From Fragum whitleyi (lineage: Eukaryota; Mollusca; Bivalvia; Cardiida; Cardiidae), in NCBI GenBank assembly GCA_948146395.1, contig OX411556.1, forward strand, positions 28,257,653 through 28,321,652: a stretch of DNA of 64,000 bases, given 5' to 3'. Positions 25,554-37,234 of the stretch are shown piece by piece (the stretch's first letter is position 1; each line of letters opens with the position of its first letter). The notes beneath the pieces were generated by a model that saw nothing but the letters and a program-made list of their open reading frames with translations, did no database searches and was not told the DNA's origin. A program made the position numbers and the translations under genes.

Positions 25554-25957
25554 GGACATATGTTAAACACATTTGCAAGTGAAATCGGATTAAGGGAATT
25601 CGAACTGCGGGTGATCTTGACCTCAGGCCAGCATCATGCAGCCGATTTCTGATGGTTTGGGTATTTTGGCACACCAATAGCGTTCTGGAAGTCATTATGT
25701 AACGTTGTTGCATTATTAAATCGATGACGTCGTGCCTGAGCCTCAAAAAATCGGCCTTGAACCTCATTGGTTGAGCGTTCTCGAACCCCAGCATGCAAAT
25801 GCCTAACATTGCGAGTCGTTATAAACCGATTCCACTTTCGGCAAACAACGCTCTGTGACACACCAAGGGCATTAGCAACGTGCTTTTGAGAAAACCCAGA
25901 AATAAGCATGCCAATGCCCCTATTCATCTCATCTTGCCTTAACCGTATGTCTGCCAT
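25554..25957 (-). pseudogene. Tc1-like transposase, N-terminal fragment, frameshifted
   Basis: Reading from ATG at 25,957, the first frame gives MADIRLRQDEMNRGIGMLIS followed by a helix-turn-helix-like stretch (FSQKHVANALGVSQSVVCRKW, residues about 24-43) that resembles the first DNA-binding half of Tc1/Tc3 transposases. A shift of one base then continues in the second frame with TQTIRNRLHDAGLRSRSPAV, the typical second helix-turn-helix of the same family (usually TVRRRLREAGLRARRP). Together about 130 residues of a ~340-residue protein are present. The catalytic DDE/D region is absent because the frame runs into satA iterons at about 25,553. It is a dead remnant; the family call rests on the spacing of the two helix-turn-helix motifs, not on a search. 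Confidence 0.75.
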
Positions 25958-27238
25958 TTTAAAATGGAAGCTGAATGTAAAAGTTGTAAAACTTTGTTAA
26001 AAGCTCAAGAAATTAACCAACGTGCCTGAAGATACAGGGTTGAATGAAACGCGTTTCACAAAGCTCCTCTTGCACAGTATACGAGGGTTGTCCGGAAAGT
26101 TCGTAGACATCATCTAGTACATACATACTGTATGTCTATGGCCTTTAAACACTACACGTCATTATTCAATATTATTCAAAGAGCCGTTATACAAATTTTC
26201 AAGGAGATTCTCTTGTTAATAATGAAATAACATAGAATTTTGTAAAGGCATGTTGGTTGGTGAGGAGCACAAAATGACGCTGCAACGCAAAATATGACGT
26301 TGACGTAAAAATACTGCTTCTATTAGTCGACTCTAATAGTAACAATTACAGGTATTTATCGATGTTTTGTCGATATTTTAACCTACCCGTTATATTATGT
26401 TATGATTAAAAAAAGCAAGCGTTGCCTACTTTTAGAAAAAAAATATTTATTGCTTATAATCAGGGAAAAAATAAACACCAAATTTTGCCGCTTTGTTTTT
26501 AATCATATTACTTTAATCCAAAATATCAAGGAAATTCAACTGAATTTCAAGATACCACAAATAAACCATAAGTGTTTCATCTAGTGCTGGTATCTGGGGC
26601 AAATTAAGGTCATGTGTATCCATGATTCCATTCAGTTCTATACGATTCGTTTACTAAAAAGCCATACCCAAAACGCGCAAAACTCATTTGTCTGTATTGT
26701 CCAATTATCAAAATGAATTTTCATTAGAAATCATTTCATATAGTGTTTTTCGACTTTCACTCATTTTAACTGTTCACTTGTCATTGGAGATCGACACTTC
26801 AACCACTACCAAACTTCGTTCTCAAAACCCCTTTTCATCGGACTGCGTTTCGTCAAAATGACGTTCCCAACTAAATCGCAGACTTTGCATTAAAGCAGCT
26901 TTGCTAAAAATCATTTATTACTAGGCACTGGAAATTTCCAACTGAAAAATACCATATGTTGAAAAGGATCTGTAATTTGTTCCTGTAATAGTTATAAAAG
27001 GTTCAGATATGTTTTTCTTCGCGTTACCCGGATTTTAAGAAAAATGCTGAATAGACGCTGCTCCGCCGCAACGTCTGACGGCGTCATTTTGGCTACAGGG
27101 TCTTCAAGTCCGAATATTTACTCTTCGTGTAAAGAAAACCCCGAAAAACCGGGGTCAATATGTTTACAGCAAAATATTCTTAAAAGAAAAAGTGATCCTT
27201 AGCAAATTTTGAGTAGTATATTTGTTCCTCTGGTTGTT
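25958..27238. other. AT-rich intergenic DNA, no gene seen
   Basis: Apart from the solo transposon end at 26,078, nothing coding is visible. A small hairpin (AACCCCGAAAAACCGGGGT, about 27,138-27,156) is present. The 60-codon frame at 26,402 is lysine/isoleucine-rich and has no signature. Confidence 0.6.
26078..26110 (+). mobile_element. Candidate mariner-type terminal inverted repeat (solo end)
   Basis: TATACGAGGGTTGTCCGGAAAGTTCG follows a TA dinucleotide and resembles the ends of mariner elements (TACGAGGG..GTTC..AAAGT). I found no partner end or transposase frame nearby, so it is probably a decayed single end. Confidence 0.5.
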
Positions 27239-27667
27239 AAAGCCCCCGTCTGCGTTTAGAGTAACAAAAAATCTCAATTTCGTGAACATTTCCTTGAAGT
27301 CTTATGAAAGATGAATAACATGAAAATACAAATCAATTGACAAGTGGTGGCTTTTTCGGGAAACGCATAATCTTCCGTATTAAATTATATTTATGTTAAT
27401 GACATTTTGTCTCGTGAAATCGCCTAGGCGCAGGAGCGGTAATGCGCTCTATTCAAATTGGAGTCCGAAATATTGCGGGTCATAAATATTTATCAAATTA
27501 GGTCTATATTCAGAATATCGCGTTATAATCATTTGCATTGCCGAATATTGGAATGTCAAATTCAAGCTTATCTTTGAGAATAAAACGGAGTAGTTTTTGT
27601 GCACATAGTCGTTTAAAACCATTGTCTTGCGTTTCGGATATGTTCACGAACACAGACGGGGGCTTTT
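27239..27667. mobile_element. ~430-bp non-autonomous TIR element, possible TTAA target
   Basis: AAAGCCCCCGTCTGCGTT at the left end is mirrored by CACAGACGGGGGCTTTT at the right end. Both ends abut TTAA (gttgTTAAAGCC and GGCTTTTAAaaatg), the target used by piggyBac-class transposases. No coding frame lies between. Only one copy is seen in the window. Confidence 0.55.
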
Positions 27668-28434
27668 AAAAATGTGATAAATGAATATGTGATGTGACTA
27701 TGCACTATCTGATAAAGTCAAAAAAACGTCGGTCTGTCTTCCTGTCTATGGTTTTTGCGCTATGGAAACCATCTAGTTTTTTGTCACACACTTTGATATT
27801 CTATCACCAAGGCTAGAAAATAAAGAACAAGAGGTTTAAAAAAATCTCGAACGAAAAGCAGTCTGTATTTGATGAATTAACGATCAATTATTTACATTTA
27901 TTTTACCTTTGGAATCTCATAAATCATGAAAATCAATTATCAATGCATCAGAATTCAACAATTATGCAGGTCTTATACCAAATCAAAGTCTTCTTTTCCA
28001 GGAAAAAAGCTTTGCAAGTAGCCGTTTAGAAGTTCGTTTCAGGGTAATTTATTTCTAAGAAATAGGTCAAGCTGAATATTATCTAATTTTTAAAAGGTGA
28101 TCAAATTTCCCAAAACATTCCTTTGCGGCTTTCATCTAAAATTATAACCAATTTCCGTGAACTCAAGCGCGGCCTAAATGATGAAAACCTTCCTTCATAA
28201 ACTTTGTTCAATATTGCGATAAACAGAGGTATTATGTTCTGATATTTAAAACTATTTTGAAGGAATTACCTATAATATCCTCGCTTGTTGATCAAAATGT
28301 CGTAACTTCAGCTTGAATAAAGCTGTAGTTACGACATTTCGGTCGCCAAATGATAGTTTAAAACGCCCTACATAAGCCTTTTCTTTGAAATTCAATATTT
28401 TAAGAAGATATTTCTTCGTTTTCTTCTCACCAAA
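27668..28434. other. AT-rich upstream region of the collagen-like gene
   Basis: Contains a 44-bp hairpin at about 28,297-28,342 (GTCGTAACTTCAGCTTGAAT and its near-complement AAGCTGTAGTTACGAC). The hairpin recurs at 39,950 and 46,945. No clear TATA box is seen just upstream of 28,435. Confidence 0.55.
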
Positions 28435-31400
28435 ATGGAAGGATGTACATGTGCGTCAATTTTTATTGCAATTCAGGTTATTTTTAGCAACTTTGTATTT
28501 TGCACTGAAGATTATGAAACGGATTTGTTGAGAGAAAAAATTAAAGTTTTGAGAAACGTAGTAAAGTTACAAGAAAAAGAGAACGTAGAATGGATGACAA
28601 GATTGAATATTTTAGAGAAACTGATCGAAGAAATTAAGCAAAATAAGGAAAATGGTAAGTTGAGTGTGTGTCGCTTTGAGTAATTTAGCGATTTTTGATA
28701 ATAACAACTGGATAAAATTAATGCTCTTAATTAAGACCGATTTCGTGACTAAAGTTCTTATATCTAGAAGATTTTTTTTGAATGTAGTATAATGTGAGCC
28801 GTCACGTGAAAATGGACCATCTGGGAACTCCGTGAAATAAACATTTGAAAAAGAGATTAGTTCAAGTGTGGGCCAACCAGAGACCGCATTTCAAAACTTC
28901 TTTTATCGGAAGGTAGATTGAAAATCTAGAATAAAAAAATTAGTAAAGTGTGAACAGTTTCGACCTTAGTCAGTCTGCGCAAAGTTGCACAGTCTGACTA
29001 GGGTCGGAACTTTACGCACTACCCAGGTGGTCCCTTTTCGCGGACGGGTCACATATATATATATATATATATGACCCGTCACGCGAAAAGGGACCATCTG
29101 GGAACTCCGAAAAATAATAATTTGAAAAAGAGTTTTTTCTGGTGCAGGCCAACCAGAGTTCACATTTCTAAAATTCTTTCACATGACGATAGATTGATTA
29201 TTCTAGATTGAGAAAATTAGTAAAGTGCGAAAAGTTTCGATCCAAGTCAGTCTGCTCAGTCCGCGCAGTCTGACTAGGGTCGGAACTTTACGCACTACCC
29301 AGGTGGTTCTTTTTCGCGTGACCGGTCACATATATATATATATAAAAACTATAATAAAATATTAAATCTATCAAAAAAAACAAACCATTATTGTACTTTT
29401 CATTTTAGTCTTGTCAAGAAAGAGACGCGGTGTTGACCCAAGAATGGGATTCTTCGTTGGCCGACAGGGACCACAAGGTAAATTGTCATTGAACTTATTG
29501 TTATTATCATAAACTATAAGTCGTAATTGTAATTCTCATAATAAAATCTCGTAAATAGATGAAATTGAATGCGTGGTCATGAAACACGGAAATTATGAAA
29601 TGAGAAGATCCAATCTTTATCAAGTTTTTATATGTTAAAGATGACGACTTTCATATATTCGGTATTTTATGGACACAGCATTGTTAATCTATTTATAAGG
29701 TGACCTGAGTTTTTATAATAAATCTACGAAACACTTGAAAAACTTATTTATCCAATTTTTAAGCGTAACATATAACGCTGCTTATAAAAGGACGTCACGT
29801 TTATTACTTGAAATTTGACCTGTCTCGCATAAGGGGTTCAACAGGGTATTCGTTTGAATAAATATGGAAAATTGAATGAGTGGTTATGAAATACTAAATT
29901 TGTAATAAGAGTCATCTACTAACAAAATAAAAAAAAAAAAAAAAAAAAAAAAAATCCGAGGCGTTGCCGAGTTTTTATAAGTTTAGATTAATAAAATCAA
30001 TTTTGAATTTAATTCATTGTTCTATTTATAACATGACCGAATTTAACTGAAACAAAGAAGCGTTGCTGTAAGTTCTTATTTCTTTGGCATATTTACTGCA
30101 GGAATCTAAAAAAAATATTCAACTGGGTTATAACACTCCCGAACGCTGATCATTTTATAAATTCAAGCAATTGAAAAATAGATTTGATCCAGCAGAAAAC
30201 AACAACAAGATATCGCACATCTAAAATCATAAGGTCTGTATAGGAATAAAAAAGTTATCGTTCTGGATTCAGAAAGCCTGTACATTTCGATAAGTGCTGA
30301 CCTTTGACAGTCTACACAGTCCGCGCAGTCTGACCAGGGTCGCCACTTTTCTCTGCCCAGATGTCCCTTTTTCGCGTGATAGGTCGCAAAAAAAGTAGAT
30401 GGAAAAATTTTAGTGAGTGATCAAAAATTCTGTTTTCGTCTATATACAGCTATAGAAGGACGAACTTTAACTTGCCCATGCGCTTTCTGCCAAATTTGTA
30501 TCAGAAGACTGATGAATTTGAATATGATGTATACTTATTCTTTTCTATATTTTTCGTACTGCAATGATATTTGAATCAGTTGTATTATACCATGGTGTGA
30601 GGACGGCTTTAACTACTCGACCATTTTTTATAACGCAAATCTGCCAAATGCAACAGTGCATGCAGGCTCGTTAGCGGCCTTTAAGACGGCCCTAAAAATC
30701 GAGAGCCAATAAAACGGCAGCACACTGCCGTTGTATAAAAGCTATTTAAAGATTCTGCAACGTACACATGTATACAAATATAGACTTAAAAAAGTGAAAC
30801 CGTAATCGTCCTGCAATTTTAGAACGCGTGTTCTTTCACAATGTTTACCGAGGTTTCCTAATGAAAATCATTAGGAAACCTCGGTTAACATCGACAAAGT
30901 TCATTACTTCCAAAACTTTGCTGATTTATTCCGGGTCCACTACCTTAAAACGTTTGTTATATTATTTTATATAGGCATGCCGGGGACCCCAGGGGTACCC
31001 GGGACCATGGGACGACGAGGAGTAAAGGGCTTTAAGGGGATTCAGGGTGACGCGGGACTTCAGGGCCCTCAAGGACCCTTTGGTCCTCCCGGATGGCACG
31101 GACCACCCGGTTTTCAAGGAGCCATCGGTATTAAGGGCAATAAAGGGGAACAAGGATTCGATGGTCATCCTGGATTGATAGGCGATTTCGGATATGTTGG
31201 TTTTCCCGGTGAGCCAGGTTTTCCGGGGTCACCGGGTTTTCCCGGACATACGGGATTTATTGGTATGAACGGAATGCCCGGGCCTAAGGGAGATAAGGGA
31301 CTCATAGGTCCGCCCGGAGAGAAAGGGGAGACAGGTTTTCCAGGATTTCCCGGACCAGTCGGGATGTATGGTGAATCTGGAGAAATCGGAGAGCTTGGAT

Positions 31401-32281
31401 TCACGGGACCTTTTGGCTTGGTGGGTTCTCAGGGGCCGAAGGGAGAGAGAGGCTACCAGGGCGATAACGGAGACTATGGACCTGTCGGGGCCCCGGGCCC
31501 CGTATACAACCCTTACGCAGGATTCCTTGCTGCTCCTATGGTATCTAAATCAGAACCGCATAGTGTACAAGGTGCTCCCACATCTAACTGCAGTAATAAT
31601 ATGGGAAATGGGGAAAATGATGAGGACCTTGTTAATTGCGAAGATTTACCGAGCATACCAATGACTTGGATGATGCCTCCATTTAGACATCCTCCGCCTT
31701 CAGCACATGTTATGGCGGCGCACGGAAAGCACGGACAAAACCAACAGCTTTTGGGTATACCTTATGCAGTTTCAGAGCAAAATAAAACTGCGATGGCAAA
31801 TGAGTCGTATGCTCCCGTTCTCGTTCCAGCGCCTTTTAGCAAATCGAACCCTGCCCCGATGTATGGAAAAGCCATGTATGCTCAACCTATGTTCAGTAAA
31901 TCACAGATGGGGTACGCTGCTGGTCCAGACGAAGATGTCGTTAACGGCGAAGTAGACGGTTACGGTATTCCCTCGTTTGAAGACGAAAACAAAGAAATAC
32001 TTTCCGAAGAGGATTTCTATGACGACAAACCTGGAAATAGCTCTGAAAGTTCAGATAGAGAGGATGCTTCTAACTCCGACAGTGACGAGAAAAGTAAATC
32101 CGAGAGTGACGACAGTGACGAGAATGGCGTCCAAAATGGCAACGAAAATGATGACGTAATCAATGACCCACACAATGACGGAAATAACGCAAAAGAAGTG
32201 AATGGTGACGATGAGTTTAAAGATACACCTGAAAGTGTTACTGATATCAATGGTATTCAATTTACAAAATTTGAAGAATAG
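28435..32281 (+). CDS. Secreted short-chain collagen-like protein with acidic tail (3 exons)
   Basis: Join 28,435-28,654, 29,409-29,477 and 30,975-32,281. Donors GTAAGT and GTAAAT and acceptors TTTTAG and TATATAG keep phase 1 at both introns, giving 1,596 nt or 531 residues. The start CACCAAAATGG is a good eukaryotic context. Residues 1-23 are hydrophobic (signal peptide or signal anchor). Residues 31-70 are predicted coiled coil (LLREKIKVLRNVVKLQEKEN onward), a likely trimerisation segment. SRKRR at 76-80 is a furin-type site. Residues 91-273 are 61 uninterrupted Gly-X-Y triplets with stabilising KGD and KGE triplets. Residues 274-531 are non-collagenous: Met/Pro/Ala-rich first, then a Glu/Asp/Ser/Asn-rich stretch with many Ser-X-Glu/Asp sites and two cysteines (NCSNN, VNCEDL). 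The layout resembles membrane-associated or short-chain collagens. The acidic tail suggests calcium binding or a mineralised or extracellular-matrix role, which is inference. No family name is recognised. Confidence 0.9.
28793..29052. mobile_element. MITE-1 copy a (TIR TGACCCGTCACGCG type)
   Basis: Ends TGTGAGCCGTCACGTGAAAA and the complement of TTTTCGCGGACGGGTCACA. Flanked by AT-rich/TA sequence. About 260 bp, non-coding, with a subterminal CAGTCTGCGCA-type palindrome. Confidence 0.85.
29053..29070. repeat. (AT)n tract between two MITE-1 copies
   Basis: About nine AT dinucleotides joining the end of one MITE-1 to the start of the next. A similar (AT)n follows the second copy at 29,331-29,342. 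Confidence 0.9.
29071..29330. mobile_element. MITE-1 copy b
   Basis: Best-preserved copy: TGACCCGTCACGCGAAAAGG at the left and the complement of TTTTTCGCGTGACCGGTCA at the right, about 260 bp, with TA-rich flanks. Confidence 0.88.
29929..29954 (+). repeat. Poly(A) tract of about 26 bases
   Basis: Uninterrupted A run inside intron 2. It may be the tail of a retroposed element, but no body was recognised. Confidence 0.85.
30297..30388. mobile_element. MITE-1 copy c, right half only
   Basis: Contains GTCCGCGCAGTCTGACCAGG and the terminal TTTTTCGCGTGATAGGTC. The left half is missing. Confidence 0.75.
30795..30949. mobile_element. MITE-2 copy a (foldback element)
   Basis: The two halves are nearly complementary around CCTAATGAAAATCATTAGG. 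The outer end CCACTACCTTAA matches the copy at 40,276-40,441. It lies immediately upstream of the exon-3 acceptor. Confidence 0.8.
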
Positions 32282-32435
32282 AAATCATAAGTAAGCTATT
32301 ATAGTAACATTCCTATTATTGATAGGTTCATCGGGAACATTATTCTTAGGGTTTTAGGATAAACAAGTTTATACAAGTTTATTTGCAAGGTACAAAGGCC
32401 ACCTATGTAGATGTTAGTCGTGGAGAATATCATTA

Positions 32436-32441
32436 AATAAA
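32436..32441 (+). terminator. Candidate polyadenylation signal of the collagen-like gene
   Basis: AATAAA about 155 bp after the stop codon; the first canonical signal downstream. Confidence 0.5.
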
Positions 32442-35171
32442 TATACATTACGAGGCCGAAGGTTGAAAAGAATATCAAAAGTTTCCTTTGCATCGCGAAT
32501 CAAAAACAGAATTTTAAATTAATATGGTTCCTAACTTATAACATGTTATTCCGTGATTATATTTACCCAACTCTTAATTATATAAAATTGATTAGATAAT
32601 AAACCCTCCATTTTGCTACATGCATTTGTACTTTTCCCCCCATCATTCTGTGCGCAGCCGTTCTAAAATTAACTATTTGTCATTTTTTTGTACCGGAAGT
32701 TGATTTCAGTCAATAAGGGTTGTTGTTTCAATTGATACACATCTAATTGGTTGAAAATAACTTCCGATCTGTAATGAACTAAAGGTTATATCTTATACAA
32801 TTTGGGGCTGATAACGTCTTTTCGCAAAATAATATTACTAACAAAGTTGGAGTGATGTCATATGGGCCTTTGCGTGATATTTCCAACAATGTCACATGTG
32901 AGTGATTGACAAGTATTGTATCATTTATCTAAAATGACCTGGCACTCATTAACTTCCGTCAGTGCTCGAGTATTTCCGCAGCGTAGAATTTCGTTTGACC
33001 TAAATATTCACATTTTCTCACTTAGATTAAACAAGTCGCGGTAGAACATTGGTTACAGACGTCTCACCGTAATGCGATAACTTGTCGGGTCGAGTTAAAT
33101 ACCCGACAGGGAAACATATTTTAATCATTGTGATTATTATCAATATTTTTTTTTCTCATTTATTTCTTAGATAAACCCTTTTAATTATTCTTTTGTTATT
33201 ATTTTTTTGTCAGTTGCAATTAATTTTTTTTTCATTCTTATATATTTCAATTTTGGTTGTTGTTGTTGCATCAACTAAGACAATTGTATTCTGATCGACT
33301 GAAAAAATGTGGTTCATACCTCAATGAAAACAACATTTAGTATTTAGTAAGCTTGAGGTGAAAAAGTCCGAATGGAAGCCTCATTTGCTTCGTGGTATTA
33401 AATTATAAGATAGGAAAAAATCAAGTTTTTACCATTGATAACGTAATCACGCTTAAAAGGGAACTCGATTAATGCAATTAAACCCAGTAAAGGCTTTTTA
33501 ATTTCTTACCGTCGTGAATGGAATAAAAAAGGACGACTCTTCATCTCTAAGATATAGATTCATTTCAAAAGTTCAATTTGTTTGAACTGCAAAAACGAGA
33601 TACACAATTGCTCGTTTCTAGTGCGACCTCTCATTGCACTATTATTATTTACATCGATGAATGGAAGCAATTTGCAATGATCAAATCTAAAAAAAGTCTA
33701 AAAGTCAGAATACAGATATCTTAATGCAACCATGTTGTCTCAAAAAAGATAAAACAGAGTTACCATAAAAAAGTAAATACAACTGTTCATTACCCGGCTT
33801 GAATTCATGGTTTTTCGATTAAGGGTCAACATCCATACCACTTGCACTAAATTTCCGTATTCAAAGTGGGTTATGATAGTTTTATTGCATTTTAACTTCG
33901 CAAATTTAAGTCTATATTAAGAAACATATTATCCGACTATCAATAAGGGTCATAAGGAATATTAAATGAGTGCCAGGTCATTGTAGATCAAAAATACAGA
34001 CTCGACAGACACAAAGTGCACTAAAATTATTCTCGAATTGTTGACACGGGACTTTAATGTCGGTACTCGTTTATTTCAGTGTAAGATCGATTTTTGGTGA
34101 ACGAATTTTCGTTCACCAGTGTTATATACTGTGTATGGAAAATCCTGTAGGATCTTCATAGGTTTTTAAATAAAGCAGTACCTCTAGTATCTCTAAAGAC
34201 TTCTCTACATATTTTTATAAAATGAACTGCGAATCGGGACTAAAATAAGGTCTCTGAATTGTTTGATTATACACGGGTGTTATTTCACTAGTGTTATACT
34301 TATGCAAATGAACTCAGAAAGAATAGCACGGCTTTTTATTATGGTAAAAAAGACGTCATATTGTGTAAATGATGACGTCATTTCTTAACGGTATAATTAG
34401 TTACGCAAACATTTTGAGGGGGATTTCATTTTTTACGCTTTATCGTATAAGTTCGGATTATATTTTTAATAGAATATCAAATTTGTGCTTTGATGAAATA
34501 CTAAAATAATTAAACTCATAACCTAAAACAGATAAAAACTTAGCTTTTTTTCAAACTTTTTATTCGTTTAATTAACAATACAATATACTTACAATGAAAT
34601 ATACTTTATTTGGTTCCTTTATCTTACACAAAAGATATATGAACACTTATATAGTCCAATACATTTATGTTGAAATAAGAATGTATTTTTGCGTAGCATC
34701 GTTTTAATCCGTTTATAGATGACCATTTTAATAGGGTAAGCAGGGTATGATAATTATTATTTTCTTTTTTTTGGGGGGGGGGGGAGGGGGGATAATTTCA
34801 CTTATTTGGCGGTGAGCTTATAAAATGATACCCCACCGTTATTCCTCGATAAACTCAGAAAACATTAAAGAGAAGTCAATTGCTATTGAGACTGTAGTAA
34901 ATACTCTGATCTCATCAGCGGATGATCAGGCTGATCTGAGTCTTAGCGTTGCCTACTTGTGAAATTCACTCGGCAGACATTACCAGTCCCACTGATCGAC
35001 CTGTCAGAGGTAAGTGATATAAAAGGTGAGGATTGAAGTGGAATTCTGCCCATATTACAATGAGTCAAATCAGTGGGAAGGGGGGGGGAGCACAGGCAGT
35101 TGTTTAATAATCCGAATTTTATCATATAGGTCATTATGTTAAATACTAATATGACAAAACAGATGGTGACA
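32442..35171. other. AT-rich intergenic DNA with simple repeats
   Basis: No gene seen. A weak tRNA-like trace lies at about 33,035-33,110 (TAGAACATTGGTTACAGACG and GGGTCGAGTTAAATACCCGAC). A G-run is at 34,773-34,791 and a TGACGTCA motif at 34,373-34,380. GTGAACGAATTTTCGTTCAC at about 34,097 is a perfect palindrome. Confidence 0.5.
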
Positions 35172-35590
35172 CAGGTAGTTGCATCGTGCAATTGTCATTG
35201 ATTACAATCAAAACTTAATAAATTGCTTACTCAGCGATCGATTCATCCATCCCAAATGTTCACTAAAACCATTCAAAAACGCTCAACATTACTAAAAAAG
35301 ATAAGATCAACAATTACACTCAAAATGAATATAGCTAGAAAAAAATGCCAGGTCAATGGCATAATTGATACAAGCGTATGTTTGGTTATTGAAGGAAAAG
35401 GAAGCTATTTATAGAACCAGTAAGCATATTTTATAAAAGGGAGAAAATAAATATCGCTAAGTTTGTTCATCTTGAATAAAATTAGCGATATAGGATAACC
35501 TCCCTCTAATTTCACTCAAAACTCATCAATCGCACTCATACAATTTCATTCCAGAATCATCCATCTTATCAATTTCTTGGTGTTTTACTG
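35172..35590 (+). mobile_element. MITE-3 copy a (Tc1-type ends, nested palindrome)
   Basis: CAGGTAGTTGCATCGTGCAA at the left end and TTGGTGTTTTACTG/TA at the right. Body words TTCATTCC and CACTCA match the other copies. Internal hairpin at 35,439-35,504 (GGGAGAAAATAAATATCGCT and its complement ending AACCTCCC). Diverged. Confidence 0.75.
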
Positions 35591-35699
35591 TATGTATTTG
35601 GAATCGAATCAAGTATATTTATTTTAAAAGTATTATTTTAAATCTCTTTGTTCTATCCCCGGATGCGACACACATTCTTTCTGACATTTTTATCACCGC

Positions 35700-35880
35700 C
35701 ATTCGCTTGATCATCGTTAACAGTTATGTGAATATGGCAGCTGAAGACTTCGAAAGGATGTCATGGTAGTACTTGCGAGAGAAATACGGGGATCCCATTT
35801 ATAGTTGCTCTAACCTACACGATATGACTGAAAATTGTTGAATAAAACTCCAGTTAAACTCGCAGCCCCCACCCCCATAC
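35700..35880 (+). mobile_element. Degraded SINE fragment
   Basis: Matches the body and tail of the SINEs at 52-53 kb and 56 kb (ATGGTAGTAC, GAGAAATA, CGATATGACTGAAAATTGTT) but lacks the tRNA-like head and is heavily decayed. Confidence 0.55.
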
Positions 35881-37200
35881 ATCACCCTCGAACTATTCGA
35901 AACACCCCCATCCCCCATTCCACACAAACATTTGGATTTTCCAATACCCGTAACGGCGAAAGAACAATCAAATCATAGTGAAGATAGCGAATGAAACGTT
36001 GATTAAAAAAAAGGGATCATTAATTTTAAAACCCGAAACCATTTATCCAACAAATTTACTTTGATTGATAACACATGAAGCTCTGGTACAATAGCGGAAC
36101 TCAGAACTGCCAAATCAGCAAAATCTTATCTTTGGTTTGTCTGGTTTCTTATTTCAACGATAAATTAATCTTTTGTTATTTGAAACCAAAAGTTGCCCCT
36201 TCTTTGATATATCTGACTGACAATGATAACTAGACAAAGCCAAATTGTTCGTGCCAGTGTAAGATCGGTTGTTCCTTGAGTGAACGACTAAGTCTTAATG
36301 ACTTTTACATCTTGTCCAAGAAAATATAGCTTTTGTTGCTCATGAAATGAAAGTTTTAGATCGATATTTCGCGGTAAAACCCACGATCATTTTCTTGAAA
36401 ATAGAAAAGCAAAATTGAAACAAAATTTCACTTATTTGGCGGTGGGATTATAAGGTGATCATTTATTGATATAAGAGACGTAATTTACGTTTCGAAAGGT
36501 GTAAGCATTAAATTTAAAAAAACAATTGCTTTTAAAACAATGAAGTCCCGATAGAAATAAAGTAAGCGCTCAACATACGGAATATATCTGTCCGAAGATT
36601 CTTTTATTCTGATGTTTTGCTCAATTTTGCAGGCATGTTTATATCATTCTCCAATTATCATTTGAATCATATTTCATTAATATTGAAGGCAACACTGTAA
36701 AAAAGACTACTTTCATATTTTTCATTTGAAATATGTCTTAATGTTCTACCTTCATGAAATAAAGATTTTATTATTAATATTCTTTTATAATCATTATTCG
36801 ATTAATTCCGCGAAACATATAACGCGGTTTGCGAATTGACGTAATCAAATGCATTATGAATAATGACGTCGTTTTTCCATCGAAAATATAACATTGCTGT
36901 ACGTTCTTAGCTCATTTTCATAATTATTCCACAAGTGTAATAACACCCGTGTAGTATCAAAAATATTTAACGGGGTTATTTCACTCCAGCGACGCACGTC
37001 ATTTTAAAATTCTGGATAAATACAACGAAATCATTCAAGAATATTAGAATCATTCATATATGAGAACGACTGAGACTCCATTTTAAATCTAAAGTTATAG
37101 TATAAATTCTTCTAAAAAATTTTCTGAAAAAGGCATGCGCCGAAAATTGAGCCTGTGCGTGACATTTCAAACAAATCCACATATGCGAGAGGTACAAACG
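35881..37200. other. AT-rich intergenic DNA with a MITE-4-like fragment
   Basis: Around 36,250-36,385 there are GTGTAAGATCGG and TTGTTGCTCATGAAATGAAA words of the MITE-4 family. 36,800-37,020 contains ATAACGCGGTTTGC and ACGTCATTTT words shared with 29.78 kb. No coding signal. Confidence 0.45.
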
Positions 37201-37234
37201 TAAGGTAGCGTTGACAACGACTCAATGCAATAAT

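Larger units (their letters stand above)
28655..29408 (+). other. Intron 1 of the collagen-like gene
   Basis: GT...AG intron of 754 bp. Two adjacent MITE-1 copies fill about 70 percent of it. Confidence 0.85.
29478..30974 (+). other. Intron 2 of the collagen-like gene
   Basis: 1,497 bp, GT...AG. It contains a direct repeat (AAATTGAATG[C/A]GTGGT[C/T]ATGAAA at about 29,560 and 29,870), a poly(A) run at 29,929-29,954, half of a MITE-1 (30,297-30,388) and a MITE-2 that ends about 25 bp before the acceptor. Confidence 0.85.

Noticed and set aside
31165..32260. Pro/Gly- and Ser/Leu-rich frames in other phases over the collagen exon
   Set aside because: Shadows of the Gly-X-Y and acidic coding sequence.
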